DNA from: a bacterium
GTDB taxonomy: Bacteria; Bacillota_I; Bacilli_A; RF39; UBA660
Direction: 5' to 3'
DNA: 64,000 bases
Assembly (NCBI GenBank): GCA_004563275.1
Contig: SFSZ01000005.1
Span: 1 to 64,000, forward strand
Positions 1 through 8,479 of this stretch are shown here, piece by piece. Position 1 is the first letter of the stretch, and every line of letters begins with the position of its first letter. The notes beneath the pieces are model-generated. The model was not told the DNA's origin and searched no databases. It saw only the letters and a list, made by a program, of their open reading frames with translations. The position numbers and the translations under genes are program-made.

Positions 1-23
1 AAAAAAAAGAGAAAAACTTACAC

Positions 24-51
24 AAAAAGAGAAAAATAATTTTCTCTTTTT
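24..51. terminator. Bidirectional terminator
   Basis: A perfect 12-bp inverted repeat (AAAAAGAGAAAA / TTTTCTCTTTTT) surrounds a 4-nt loop. It ends in T-runs on both strands, so it can stop the leftward gene that ends at 111 as well as any rightward transcript entering from the left edge. Confidence 0.75.
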
Positions 52-110
52 AATATACTGTCTTTTTTTATGATGTCTACTGAATAGGGTTCACATCAAA
101 TTTGCCTTTT

Positions 111-356
111 TTATAATTTAGTTATTTCTTTAATATCATTAATGTAAATAACATCTCTTTCTTTGGTTACAATATAATTTTTAGTTTTACCGATAATTGT
201 AGTAGTAATATTTTTAGTATTTGTTACGATGTGAACTTTAACTGGTAAATTGTCATAGATTGATTCATCTGTTACTTCGGTAAATTTACCTCTGTATAGT
301 TTTTCTTCTTTATTATTATCATTAATGGTATTTTTAAATATTTCTGGTAAACTCAT
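111..356 (-). CDS. Small conserved-looking hypothetical protein (81 aa)
   Basis: I do not recognise this family. It is an 81-residue soluble protein with no signal peptide or membrane segment. The second half alternates short beta-type stretches rich in Ile, Thr and Val (KVHIVTNTKNITTTIIG), suggesting a small beta fold. The start is well supported: an AGGAGG Shine-Dalgarno sits six bases before the ATG on the minus strand, and a strong terminator lies just beyond the stop. It is divergent from the SEDS gene. No function can be assigned. Confidence 0.7.
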   Translation of the reverse strand: MSLPEIFKNTINDNNKEEKLYRGKFTEVTDESIYDNLPVKVHIVTNTKNITTTIIGKTKNYIVTKERDVIYINDIKEITKL

Positions 357-410
357 AAGACCTCCTAATAATTATATGTATAATAATTATTATTTTCACA
401 AAATATTAAT

Positions 411-1439
411 ATGAAAAGGTTTAAAGTTATTATTATTTTGATTGTTTTGATGGTTATTAGTGTTTTAAATAATTATTATGCTAGTAATTTTTCTTCTTTG
501 TTTAGTAATTATTTTATTAAGCAGGGGATTTGGTTTTTAATATCTTTTGGTTTTATTTATTTACTTAAGTTTTTTAATGTTAATTTTATTATTGATAAGA
601 GTATCTTTTTATATGTTTTAGGGATTGTTATGCTTATTATAACGTATTTGTTTGGGACTGATGTTAATGGGTCTAGGAGCTGGTTAAAATTAGGTTTTAT
701 TAGTATTCAAGCATCTGAGTTTATGAGAAGTTTTTTGATGATTTATTTATATCATTTTAAAGATAAATATAGTTATTTAAGTGATTTTAAGTTTATAGTT
801 TATTCTTTTATTATAGTGCTTGTTCCATCTGTTTTAACTTTTATTGAACCTGATACTGGTGGGGTTATTTTATATTTAAGTGTTTGGTTATTTTTTATAA
901 TACTTAAAAAAATTAATAAGTTTTATTATATTGGTGGTAGTGCTTTTATTTTAGTTTTTCTTGGTTTATTTTTCTTTTTATATTTTAAAAGGCAAGAATT
1001 ATTTATTAATTTATTTGGGACTAGTTTCTTTTATAGAATGGATAGGTTAGTTAATTTAGGTGATGGTTATCAGATTAATGAAGCAATTAAGAGTATATCT
1101 AATAGTGGATTATTTGGAATTAAGAATTATATTTATTTTCCAGAAGCGCCAACGGATTTTGCTTTTACTTTGTTAATTGCAAATTTTGGTTATATAGGGA
1201 TGTTGATTTTACTTTTAAGTTATTTTTTATTATTTAAGTTTATTTTAGAGTATAGTTATAATGATTTAAGTAGATGTTTTGTTTTTACATTAATGGTTCA
1301 GTTTTGTATTAATATTTTTATGAATATTGGTTTATTTCCAATTATAGGGATTACTTTACCTTTTATAAGTTATGGTGGTAGTTCGGTATTATCTTATATG
1401 TTTGTTTTAAGTTTTATTTTAAATAAAAATAAGGCTTAG
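411..1439 (+). CDS. SEDS-family peptidoglycan polymerase (FtsW/RodA/SpoVE type)
   Basis: This is a polytopic membrane protein of 342 residues with about ten hydrophobic segments. SEDS signatures are visible: NGSRSWLKLG with IQASEF in the first half, and LPFISYGGSS near the C-terminus. Family members polymerise glycan strands from lipid II together with a class B penicillin-binding protein. The length is typical to slightly short. Sequence alone does not separate FtsW, RodA and SpoVE here, and no partner PBP is adjacent. A TATAAT at 379-384 precedes the ATG by 32 nt; there is no clear Shine-Dalgarno. A small hairpin at its 3' end separates it from the convergent next gene. Confidence 0.85.
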   Translation: MKRFKVIIILIVLMVISVLNNYYASNFSSLFSNYFIKQGIWFLISFGFIYLLKFFNVNFIIDKSIFLYVLGIVMLIITYLFGTDVNGSRSWLKLGFISIQASEFMRSFLMIYLYHFKDKYSYLSDFKFIVYSFIIVLVPSVLTFIEPDTGGVILYLSVWLFFIILKKINKFYYIGGSAFILVFLGLFFFLYFKRQELFINLFGTSFFYRMDRLVNLGDGYQINEAIKSISNSGLFGIKNYIYFPEAPTDFAFTLLIANFGYIGMLILLLSYFLLFKFILEYSYNDLSRCFVFTLMVQFCINIFMNIGLFPIIGITLPFISYGGSSVLSYMFVLSFILNKNKA

Positions 1440-1447
1440 GCCTTATT
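1428..1447. terminator. Hairpin at a convergent gene junction
   Basis: AATAAGGC and GCCTTATT pair around a TTAG loop and overlap the stop of the SEDS gene and the 3' end of the convergent small gene. The T-run is weak, so terminator function is likely but not certain. Confidence 0.45.
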
Positions 1448-1658
1448 ATCGATAGTATGGATAAGGGGTATAGTTATATCCTCCATAATAGTTATATCCA
1501 TATGGGTATGGATTATTATTGTAATTATAGTTTGGATTTGTTACATATACTGGTCTGGGACGAGAGGCACCAACTACGGCAGCTCCACCTAATCCTCCTA
1601 AAAGAAATGGAAACCAAAATTGTCTATCTCCATTATAATTGTTAGGATAAATAATCAT
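1446..1658 (-). CDS. Tyr/Asn/Pro/Gly-rich small protein, coat-like
   Basis: This 70-residue protein has a short hydrophobic Gly/Ala-rich segment (FPFLLGGLGGAAVVG, about residues 16-30) followed by a low-complexity tail of Tyr, Asn, Pro and Gly (PYPYGYNYYGGYNY). The composition resembles small spore-coat or surface proteins of Bacilli, but I do not recognise a specific family. A good AAAGGAG Shine-Dalgarno supports the ATG and the minus strand over the opposite-strand frame. That Shine-Dalgarno lies in the right arm of a 12-bp hairpin (1664-1698), so expression may be controlled or insulated from the upstream gene. Confidence 0.6.
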   Translation of the reverse strand: MIIYPNNYNGDRQFWFPFLLGGLGGAAVVGASRPRPVYVTNPNYNYNNNPYPYGYNYYGGYNYTPYPYYR

Positions 1659-1663
1659 ATAAG

Positions 1664-1698
1664 AAAACTCCTTTCTTTGTATTATATGAAAGGAGTTT
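1664..1698 (-). promoter_or_regulatory. Hairpin covering the Shine-Dalgarno, with a -10 in its loop
   Basis: On the minus strand AAAACTCCTTTC and GAAAGGAGTTTT form a perfect 12-bp stem. The right arm contains the AAAGGAG Shine-Dalgarno of the 1446-1658 gene, followed by TTTTCTT and its ATG. The loop contains TATAAT. Read-through transcripts from the phosphoesterase gene would fold and hide the site, while a transcript started within the loop would lack the left arm. Confidence 0.5.
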
Positions 1699-1699
1699 T

Positions 1700-2557
1700 T
1701 TAATTGTTATAAAACCTATATAAGTTAATAGATGGTCGGTTATTTAAACGATATGGTATTTTACTAGTTCCAAGTCCATTTGAAATATAGATTTCAGTAT
1801 TATCTATTTTATATTTTGAATCATAGTATTTTTTAGCACCGGTTGGAGTATAGATGCTACCAATGAATGGTAGTCTAACTTGACCGTTTAGAGAGTGTCC
1901 AGCTAGAAATAAATCGATGTTTTTATCTTTGATTTTTTCATAGGTGTCTGGTTCATGAGCTATTAATATTTTATAGTAATTATTTTCTTCATAATTAAAG
2001 GCCATATCAAGGCTTTGATTACCATTAATAGAATCATCTAAACCAATTAACATAATAGGGGTATCGCCTTTATAATAGATTAATTTATTTAGGTTATTTA
2101 TTTCAATAATTTTAGTTTGAGTAATAATACTATTATAAGTTTCATTAATATCATTATCTCCTCTAATAGAATAAATATCTATTTTAGGATCTAATTTATT
2201 TAGATTTTCAATAATAGATTTTTTATCATTATCGGTTAGTTTGTAATTAGATGAAACTAAATCTCCAGTAAAGATTATAATATCAGGATTTAATTCGTTA
2301 ATTTTATTAACTAACTTTTTAAGATATTTTTGATCGGTAGTAGAATCATATTTTAAATCTGAAAAGTGAACTACTTTAAATCCTTTAAAACTTTCGGGTA
2401 TTTTATTATTTATAACACTGTATTCTTTAATTTGGATACCAGTAGTAGCAATATATCTACTATAGATAATTATTAATCCAATAATTAAAAGTATATATAT
2501 AAATATATGAGTTTTATTTTCTTTTGTTTCTTTTGTTTCTTTTTCCTTTTTATTCAT
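1700..2557 (-). CDS. Membrane-anchored metallophosphoesterase-like protein with degenerate metal motifs
   Basis: The protein has 285 residues with one N-terminal membrane segment (about 18-38) and a calcineurin-like phosphoesterase domain similar to the YkuE/YaeI group. Motifs in order are HFSDLKY, FTGDL, RGDND, IAHEPD and AGHSLNGQ. In canonical members these read SDxH, GD, GNHD, H and GHTHGGQ, so several metal-binding His/Asn positions are replaced (K, D/N and L). The fold is clear, but activity is doubtful or the metal site is altered. It lies next to the CPBP gene (2567-3196) in a leftward pair. The start has a GGAG Shine-Dalgarno. Confidence 0.75.
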   Translation of the reverse strand: MNKKEKETKETKENKTHIFIYILLIIGLIIIYSRYIATTGIQIKEYSVINNKIPESFKGFKVVHFSDLKYDSTTDQKYLKKLVNKINELNPDIIIFTGDLVSSNYKLTDNDKKSIIENLNKLDPKIDIYSIRGDNDINETYNSIITQTKIIEINNLNKLIYYKGDTPIMLIGLDDSINGNQSLDMAFNYEENNYYKILIAHEPDTYEKIKDKNIDLFLAGHSLNGQVRLPFIGSIYTPTGAKKYYDSKYKIDNTEIYISNGLGTSKIPYRLNNRPSINLYRFYNN

Positions 2558-2566
2558 AACTTCTCC

Positions 2567-3196
2567 TTAAAATAATATTAGTGTTAGTGAGATTAAATTG
2601 TAAGCACTATGAGTAATAATTGAATTTATTATATTATTAGTTTTATAAAATGGATATGTAAATGTGAATGACATTAATGAATATGAGATTAAATAGATTA
2701 GATCTTCTGGTATTTTTTGCATATGTAGAAATGCAAAAAATAGAGTAGTAACTATTAGATAGATATATTTATTTTTTATTACAGTGAATGTATATCTAAA
2801 TAGTATCTCTTCCATTATAGGACCTAATATTAAAATGTTTAAAATATAATATATAGGATATAATTTTATCTCTTTTCTTAATGTTAATTCATTTTGGGGT
2901 AATTCATTAAAATGAGATATGATTAAGTTTGTTATTATGATAAAGATTAAACCTATAAGTAGGGTTTTAAAGATTAATTTTAAATAATCTTTTTTATTTT
3001 TTTTAAAGTCTTTGATTATTTCTTTGATGTTTATATTATTTATTTTAATTAATAAGCCATTGATTATTAACATATTTATAATACTTATTATGGTAAATAA
3101 AGGAGCTGATAACTTTAAATTAATGATAGAAACATTAATACCGGCATAGAAAAAGATGTATATTAAAAAGCTTTGTAACATTTTTTTAATTGTCAT
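2567..3196 (-). CDS. CPBP-family intramembrane metalloprotease
   Basis: This polytopic protein of 209 residues carries the CPBP (Abi/CaaX protease) motifs: EEILFRY in the second half, then FAFLH and a late ITHSAYN. These supply the conserved Glu-Glu-x3-Arg and two His residues. Family members are membrane proteases involved in processing, immunity to self-made peptides or surface-protein maturation; the target here is unknown. GGTGAATAAAA precedes the ATG on the minus strand. It is probably co-transcribed with the phosphoesterase gene that ends at 1700. Confidence 0.8.
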   Translation of the reverse strand: MTIKKMLQSFLIYIFFYAGINVSIINLKLSAPLFTIISIINMLIINGLLIKINNINIKEIIKDFKKNKKDYLKLIFKTLLIGLIFIIITNLIISHFNELPQNELTLRKEIKLYPIYYILNILILGPIMEEILFRYTFTVIKNKYIYLIVTTLFFAFLHMQKIPEDLIYLISYSLMSFTFTYPFYKTNNIINSIITHSAYNLISLTLILF

Positions 3197-3304
3197 TTTT
3201 ATTCACCAATATAATTTTATCATATTTTTTTTATTTGTTAAAAAATTATTATATTTTTTTTAAAAAATATATGTTATACTTATAAAAGATAGATAGGTGG
3301 ATTT

Positions 3305-3997
3305 ATGAAGAATATTGTAAAACTACTTTTAGGAGTCATATTATTTTCTTCGGTAAATGTGTATGCCGCTACTTGTTCGGGTGCTGATTTACAGAAAGTA
3401 AGTAAGGCTGCTAATGGTATAAAAACTAATTATACTATAAATGAAGGAAAGGTTAAGGAAAATTCTGCTGAGTATGAGGTTTTTCCTTCAATTGATTTTT
3501 CTATTTATAATATTACTAGTGATGTTTTCTTAAAGATTACTAATGATTTTAATCAAGATGAAACTATTGTTACTTATTCTAAGACTAATAATGGTAAGTA
3601 TTCTTTTAGTACTGATGAAATGTTTAAAAAGAGAACTTATTATATTGAAGTTTTTTCTAACTTAGATTCATGTAAAGCTGATAGTATTAAGAGTATTACT
3701 TTAAAGAAACCTTATTATAATCAAAATGCTAAATTTAATATTTGCATTGAGAATCCAGATGTTCCAATGTGTAAAAAGTATATTACTGATGATACGGGAG
3801 CTGATGAATTTACAATCGTTGATAAGGTCAATGAATATTTAAGTAAAAATAATATGACTACTACTAATAAGAGTGATAGTGATAGTAGTGGCAACTTCTT
3901 TACTAAGAACTGGAAAATACTTGCTATTGGTGGTGGAGTAGTTGTTATATTATTTGGGGGATACATTATAATTTCTAAAAAAAGGAGTGCTTTATAA
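3305..3997 (+). CDS. Secreted, C-terminally membrane-anchored protein of the Tad-like locus
   Basis: I do not recognise the family. The 230-residue protein has a signal peptide (cleavage expected near VYA-AT, residue 21), an extracellular beta-rich domain with a few cysteines (about 25-165), a Ser/Thr/Asn linker, and a C-terminal membrane helix (about 205-224) with a KKRSAL tail. This is an ectodomain-plus-anchor topology without an LPXTG motif. Its TAA stop overlaps the ATG of the next gene (TAATG), so the two are translationally coupled. A TATACT at 3275-3280 and an AGGTGG Shine-Dalgarno support the start. Confidence 0.75.
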   Translation: MKNIVKLLLGVILFSSVNVYAATCSGADLQKVSKAANGIKTNYTINEGKVKENSAEYEVFPSIDFSIYNITSDVFLKITNDFNQDETIVTYSKTNNGKYSFSTDEMFKKRTYYIEVFSNLDSCKADSIKSITLKKPYYNQNAKFNICIENPDVPMCKKYITDDTGADEFTIVDKVNEYLSKNNMTTTNKSDSDSSGNFFTKNWKILAIGGGVVVILFGGYIIISKKRSAL

Positions 3998-6954
3998 TGA
4001 AAAAGTTTTGGTTATTTATTGTAAGTATTTTATTGGTTGTTCCATTTAGTGTTTCTGCTGAAAGAATAGATACTATTCCAGTTGATTACAAAGATTTAAC
4101 TGGAGGTGCTTATTTTAATGATGGAGTCCAAACTCGTTTATCACATTTTAGGTATAATATGAGATATGGATACTATGCTAGCGAAGGAATGTATTGTATT
4201 GATGTGGGTAATCCTTCTCCTAGATATATTACTCAATTAGAAGAAATTGATACTAGTTATGGTTTTGGCAAGGGATTAGCTGCTATCTTTTCAGCTACTG
4301 ATGCTTTAGGGGCTGGTTTTGTAACTGCTAATGATGCGGCACGTATTTTTACTTCTTTATATAATGCAAGTGGATATGGAGTTTATTTTTATTTCTATCC
4401 AGAAGATGGAATTGATAAAGATCGAATGATTGAAATGTTTAGAAATGCTGGTTATACTTTGGCTGGTATGAGTAAACCTTATGGAAATGTTGCAACTATT
4501 TCTAAATCTTCACCTAATTATTCTAAATTACAAAAGGCTTTCTGTGCGGGAGTTATTGCTTATGAGCAAACATCAAGTGCTGTTTATAAAGGATGTAATA
4601 GTAACGTTTCAGGAATACCTAATGTAACTGGAGGAAGTAATTCAGGAAATTTAAATGTTAATATGTATGAGGATTCTACTAGAACAAGAAGAAATACTTC
4701 TTCTGATAGAATTTTTTCTCAATATGTTGGGGCTAAGGTAGTAATTAGTCCTAGTGATGCTAAAATTAAAATAACTGGATGTTCTGTTAATAATAGTAAT
4801 TATGAATGTTCTATTTCTAGTGATTACTTAAATAAAGAAATTAGTAATAATGAGGTTATTGAGGTTTTAGTTCAAAGTAAAAATAATGATTTAAATACTG
4901 ATGCTACTCAGGTAAATGTTAATATTAATTATTCATTTGCTGGTGGGAAGAGTTATACAATTAAAGAAGCTACATGTGTTGGTGGTGGATGTGCTAATTA
5001 TACTAGCTCAAGTTATTTAGATAGATGGGTTCAAAGAATGTTACTTATCTCTACTAAACCTGGTGATTCTAATGGCACTGCTGTTTTAGGTGTAAATGTT
5101 CCTAAAGCTTGTCAACATGAAGATAATAATTATAAAGTTGGTAATAAAACTGTTAGCGTTAAAGAATACATGGAATATGGCTGTTGTAGTGATATTGATG
5201 TTAAAGATTTAACTGATCCTGATGATTTGAATTATTATAAAGATACTTGTATGGATGATGATATTGTTTCATTTTCAAATGTTTGTGGTAGTAGTTTAGG
5301 ATGTTTGGAAAGAGATGGAGATTATAAAAATAATAAGTATGTTGGTTATTCTAAATCTTATATTTTTCAAAAATCTTTAAAGAATATTATGAGGAGTGTT
5401 AATAACTTAGAAAATGGCGCTTATAAGACTAATGATTTAAGTAATATGTATAATGAAAAACAAATTAGTAATAATTTAGATAAGAATTATACTTCTAAGT
5501 TATCTCCTAATAATAAGTATTGTATGTTATATACTAGTGAGGATTTAAAAATTAATTTCCCTGGTACTACTGAAACTGTAAGTGGTAGATCATTTGTGTT
5601 TGAGGAGTTAACTAATACTGAATGTAAAACTAATCCAAATGCTTCTTCTAAAAATTGTTTTAGACAACCTTATGTAAATGGTACGTTATCTATGGTTTTC
5701 CATACTAATGTTGATAGATGGCTTAATGATTATAAGGCTGCTGTAAATGTGGTTACTGAAGCTAATAAAAAATTACAAAATGCTAGTAGCGCTAGTGATA
5801 AAGAAGCTGCTCAAGCTAATGTTGATATTGCTAAACAAAATGTAAGTACTTTAGAAAATTATAAAAAAGAATGTGAAACTTATAGTAATTTAAAAGATAA
5901 TAATTGGGATTATAATTTAGAACCAGATCTTATTTTCTACTATGATCAAAAGGTGTATGCTAAGGATGAGAGTAGTCCAACTATTACGACTACGGTAAAT
6001 ATGGTTCCTTCTTATAAAGCTGTTAAGTATTGGCCAAATGTTACTGGTAATACTGAACTTAGTGGTGGTTGTAGTGGTGGAACTGCTACTTATAATGGAT
6101 TTACTTATAGTACTAATAAGGATTGTAATTATACTGCTAAACGTACGGTTTATTATAGACCGGAAAAGATTACTTATTCGTTAATATCTACGGGTGAACT
6201 TAAGACTATTGAATATGAGCATGAAGAAAATATTAATGAAAATGGTATTTTGATTGGTTATGTTTATAATACTAGTATTTCGATTGAACAAGGTGAATAT
6301 CAAACTAGATTTGAGATAAATAATGTTGGTCATAATAAGGCTCAATCTAATATTCAAAATTCTTATAATAAATATAAGGAAGAACATAAGGATGCTTCTG
6401 GACATTTATATAGTAAGTGTATTTATTGTAATAAGTCTTCTAAGACTATTAGGTTATGTGATACTTGTCCTCCTAGTGATGCGGCTATTATTTATAGAAG
6501 TATTGCTACTGATAATGTTACTCCACAAGATAGAGCTAATACTAACTGGAGTGATGTTAAGGGTAAGGCCGCTGAGGCTTTAATTGAGGCTTCTGATGGT
6601 TCTAAGATTATTTCTAATGTTGGTGAAAATTATTTAGCTTTAGCTGATAATTTAGCGGTTAATAATACTAATAATGAAACTAGTGATGATAAGACTATTG
6701 CTTTAAATGGTTCTGATTTGGCAGATTTATATAATGATTCTACTAAGGAGTATTTAGAGTATGAGATTACTTTAACTACTAAGGATATGCAAATTATTAA
6801 GAAGAACAATGCTAGATCATCATTTAGTTATGCATCATTTAATCTTTGTACTAATGGTAAAAAGGTAGGCAAGGATGAAAATACTGATTATTGTTTTGTA
6901 TGTAATAGTTCTGGTAAGGAATGTGAAAGTTCTTTTGTAGATTCTTTGAGCTAA
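3997..6954 (+). CDS. Large Cys-rich secreted protein; reading frame broken near the 3' end
   Basis: The open frame encodes 985 residues beginning with a signal peptide (cleavage near SVSA, residue 21). Visible features are GMYCIDVGNP around Cys67, many spaced cysteines, a Lys/Ala/Glu-rich coiled-coil stretch around 575-630, and paired CxxC motifs near 808-824 (CIYC...CDTC) and again near the C-terminus. No membrane anchor or sortase motif is seen. The frame stops at 6952-6954, but a +1 frame continues without a stop to 7132 with matching codon usage. The original protein was therefore probably about 1044 residues. It is coupled to the gene at 3305 and followed by a pseudopilin-like gene, suggesting an exported component or substrate of the adjacent Tad-like apparatus. 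No known family recognised. Confidence 0.8.
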   Translation: MKKFWLFIVSILLVVPFSVSAERIDTIPVDYKDLTGGAYFNDGVQTRLSHFRYNMRYGYYASEGMYCIDVGNPSPRYITQLEEIDTSYGFGKGLAAIFSATDALGAGFVTANDAARIFTSLYNASGYGVYFYFYPEDGIDKDRMIEMFRNAGYTLAGMSKPYGNVATISKSSPNYSKLQKAFCAGVIAYEQTSSAVYKGCNSNVSGIPNVTGGSNSGNLNVNMYEDSTRTRRNTSSDRIFSQYVGAKVVISPSDAKIKITGCSVNNSNYECSISSDYLNKEISNNEVIEVLVQSKNNDLNTDATQVNVNINYSFAGGKSYTIKEATCVGGGCANYTSSSYLDRWVQRMLLISTKPGDSNGTAVLGVNVPKACQHEDNNYKVGNKTVSVKEYMEYGCCSDIDVKDLTDPDDLNYYKDTCMDDDIVSFSNVCGSSLGCLERDGDYKNNKYVGYSKSYIFQKSLKNIMRSVNNLENGAYKTNDLSNMYNEKQISNNLDKNYTSKLSPNNKYCMLYTSEDLKINFPGTTETVSGRSFVFEELTNTECKTNPNASSKNCFRQPYVNGTLSMVFHTNVDRWLNDYKAAVNVVTEANKKLQNASSASDKEAAQANVDIAKQNVSTLENYKKECETYSNLKDNNWDYNLEPDLIFYYDQKVYAKDESSPTITTTVNMVPSYKAVKYWPNVTGNTELSGGCSGGTATYNGFTYSTNKDCNYTAKRTVYYRPEKITYSLISTGELKTIEYEHEENINENGILIGYVYNTSISIEQGEYQTRFEINNVGHNKAQSNIQNSYNKYKEEHKDASGHLYSKCIYCNKSSKTIRLCDTCPPSDAAIIYRSIATDNVTPQDRANTNWSDVKGKAAEALIEASDGSKIISNVGENYLALADNLAVNNTNNETSDDKTIALNGSDLADLYNDSTKEYLEYEITLTTKDMQIIKKNNARSSFSYASFNLCTNGKKVGKDENTDYCFVCNSSGKECESSFVDSLS

Positions 6955-7132
6955 TAAATGGAAGTATTTCTATTATGATGCTACTGATCAAATTAACCCA
7001 GGAAAGTTTATTTCTGGTAGTATGAAAGATTATCAATCTAATGATGTATTTAAGAAGTTATTCCCAGATGGTAAGTATCCTGATCCTGAATTAGTTGATG
7101 CATATTTATATGTTAATAAAAACTGGCCATAA
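6953..7132 (+). pseudogene. Out-of-frame C-terminal part of the large secreted protein
   Basis: Starting at 6953 a stop-free frame reads NKWKYFYYDATDQINPG... and ends KNWP-stop at 7130-7132. The GAGGTGATTAAGAG ribosome site of the next gene begins one base later, which is the spacing expected if this were the real 3' end of the gene at 3997. In this frame a TGA at 6947-6949 precludes an upstream join, so the shift must lie within roughly 6948-6954. A single-base indel explains the layout; programmed frameshifting is less likely because no slippery sequence is visible. Confidence 0.7.
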
Positions 7133-7146
7133 GAGGTGATTAAGAG

Positions 7147-7563
7147 ATGAAAGAGAGTTTATGGGGATATTGGTTAATAGTTTTAGGTTTACTTGTAATG
7201 GTTGTTATGATGTTACTTCAAAATTATTCTACTACTAGTGAACAAGATTATCACTTAATTAAAGAGGCTACTGAGGCAGCTTTAAAGGATAGTGTTGATT
7301 GGTCTCATTATAGAAAATATGGTGAGCTTAGAATAATTAAAGAAAAATTTGTTGAGGATTTTTCAAGAAGATTTTCTGAAACTGTTAATATTAATAAGAC
7401 TTATAATATTAAATTTTATGATATTTATGAAGCTCCACCTAAGGTTAGTTTAAAGGTTACTACTAAGACTGATTCTTATACAGTTATGGGTGATACTGAA
7501 GCTGTAGATGTTGTAAATAAGGTATCTGCTATATTAGAAGTACCTAAAGATAGTAAGGCATAA
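7147..7563 (+). CDS. Pseudopilin/TadE-like single-pass membrane protein
   Basis: The 138-residue protein has one N-terminal membrane helix (about residues 8-26, WLIVLGLLVMVVMMLL) and an extracytoplasmic domain with an amphipathic N-terminal helix and a beta-rich C-terminal half. This architecture matches TadE/TadF-type minor pseudopilins, but I see no clear prepilin peptidase site, so the assignment rests on topology and context. A GAGGTGATTAAGAG ribosome site precedes the ATG. A terminator follows at once, making this the last gene of the first transcription unit, with the CpaB-like unit starting 108 bp later. Confidence 0.6.
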   Translation: MKESLWGYWLIVLGLLVMVVMMLLQNYSTTSEQDYHLIKEATEAALKDSVDWSHYRKYGELRIIKEKFVEDFSRRFSETVNINKTYNIKFYDIYEAPPKVSLKVTTKTDSYTVMGDTEAVDVVNKVSAILEVPKDSKA

Positions 7564-7588
7564 AAGGTTAATTGAATTTAACCTTTTT
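7563..7588 (+). terminator. Rho-independent terminator
   Basis: AAAGGTTAA pairs with TTTAACCTTT around a short loop and is followed by T residues. It separates the exoprotein unit from the CpaB-like unit. Confidence 0.75.
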
Positions 7589-7615
7589 GTTTTGTTATTT
7601 TTTATTGATAGGATA

Positions 7616-7645
7616 TTGAAAATGTTTTTTAGAGTGTGTTATAAT
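7616..7645 (+). promoter_or_regulatory. Promoter for the CpaB/TadABC-like unit
   Basis: TTGAAA at 7616-7621 and TATAAT at 7640-7645 are separated by 18 nt. The AGGAGG Shine-Dalgarno of the next gene lies at 7658-7663. Confidence 0.75.
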
Positions 7646-7670
7646 TATTTATATAATAGGAGGAATAAGA

Positions 7671-8453
7671 ATGGGTAATATATCTATATCAATTAAAAGA
7701 TTTTTAGGAAATAAGAATACAGTAACTATTTTAGGAGTTATTGTTGGTATTATTGTTCTATATGTTGGTTATAACTGGAGAGTTAATCAAGCAGTTGAAC
7801 CTCAAACTGTACCTTTTGCTAAGAAGGAATTAGTTAGTAATACTTTAATTACCAATGATTTGGTTTCAACGATTAAGGTAAGTAAGAGTATGGTTGATCA
7901 AACTCCTAATTTAATTACTTCTTCTAGTCAAGTAATTGGAAAGTATGTTAAATATGATACTACTATTCCGGAAGGAAGTTTATTTTATAGTTCTCAATTA
8001 ATGGCTGCTGAACAAATGCCTAATTATATTACTGTAGATACTGAAAAGGGATATACTATTTATAGTTTAGCTGTTGATATGCATTCTACTTATGGTAATT
8101 CAATTATGCCTGGTGATTATATTGATTTATTTATGAGTGCAGTTAGTGATAGTAATAAAGTTATTGTTGCTAAGATGATTGAGAGTATTAAGGTTAAGGA
8201 TGTTAGAGATAGTCAAGGTAAGTCAGTATTTTCAAGTGCTTCATCTACTAAGGTTCCTGCTGAGTTAATATTTGCAGTACCTGATGATATGTTTAAGTTG
8301 TTAACTAGAGCTGATAAGATTCAAAGTAATAATATTCAAATTTTCCCAGTTCCTAGAAATAAAGAATATACTGAACAACAAGGTACTACTTTGGTTGCAA
8401 GTCAACAAATTCAAGATTTAATTAATTCTAAGTCTGATTTAACTTTTAATTAA
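7671..8453 (+). CDS. CpaB/RcpC-like SAF-domain protein
   Basis: This 260-residue protein has an N-terminal membrane helix (about 17-35) followed by a SAF/beta-clip domain (about 45-110; ITNDLVSTIKV, IPEGSLFYSSQL) and a second beta domain containing MPGDYIDLF. This is the layout of CpaB/RcpC proteins of Tad pilus systems, which in diderms stabilise the secretin; here the host is monoderm, so it more likely acts at the wall or in gating. It heads an operon with the CpaF-, TadB- and TadC-like genes, which supports the call. AGGAGG lies seven bases upstream of the ATG. Confidence 0.75.
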   Translation: MGNISISIKRFLGNKNTVTILGVIVGIIVLYVGYNWRVNQAVEPQTVPFAKKELVSNTLITNDLVSTIKVSKSMVDQTPNLITSSSQVIGKYVKYDTTIPEGSLFYSSQLMAAEQMPNYITVDTEKGYTIYSLAVDMHSTYGNSIMPGDYIDLFMSAVSDSNKVIVAKMIESIKVKDVRDSQGKSVFSSASSTKVPAELIFAVPDDMFKLLTRADKIQSNNIQIFPVPRNKEYTEQQGTTLVASQQIQDLINSKSDLTFN

Positions 8454-8479
8454 TTTATAAGAATAAAAAGGGTGATATT

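Noticed and set aside
1457..1645. Plus-strand frame opposite the Tyr-rich gene
   Set aside because: It has no ribosome site and no family features; the minus-strand frame has a strong AAAGGAG and a sensible composition.
3721..3966. Minus-strand frame inside the 3305 gene
   Set aside because: A shadow of AT-rich coding DNA: no ribosome site, and it lies inside a well-supported gene.
4180..4210. Thioester domain in the large exoprotein (GMYCIDVG)
   Set aside because: The YCID phrase resembles the Cys motif of thioester domains, but no matching Q-x-A-x-W element follows at a plausible distance.
6943..6955. Programmed frameshift (prfB-like) at the end of the large exoprotein
   Set aside because: There is no slippery heptamer, no CUU-UGA-type site and no upstream Shine-Dalgarno-like element; an AGC codon is a poor P-site for +1 slippage. 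A one-base indel is simpler.
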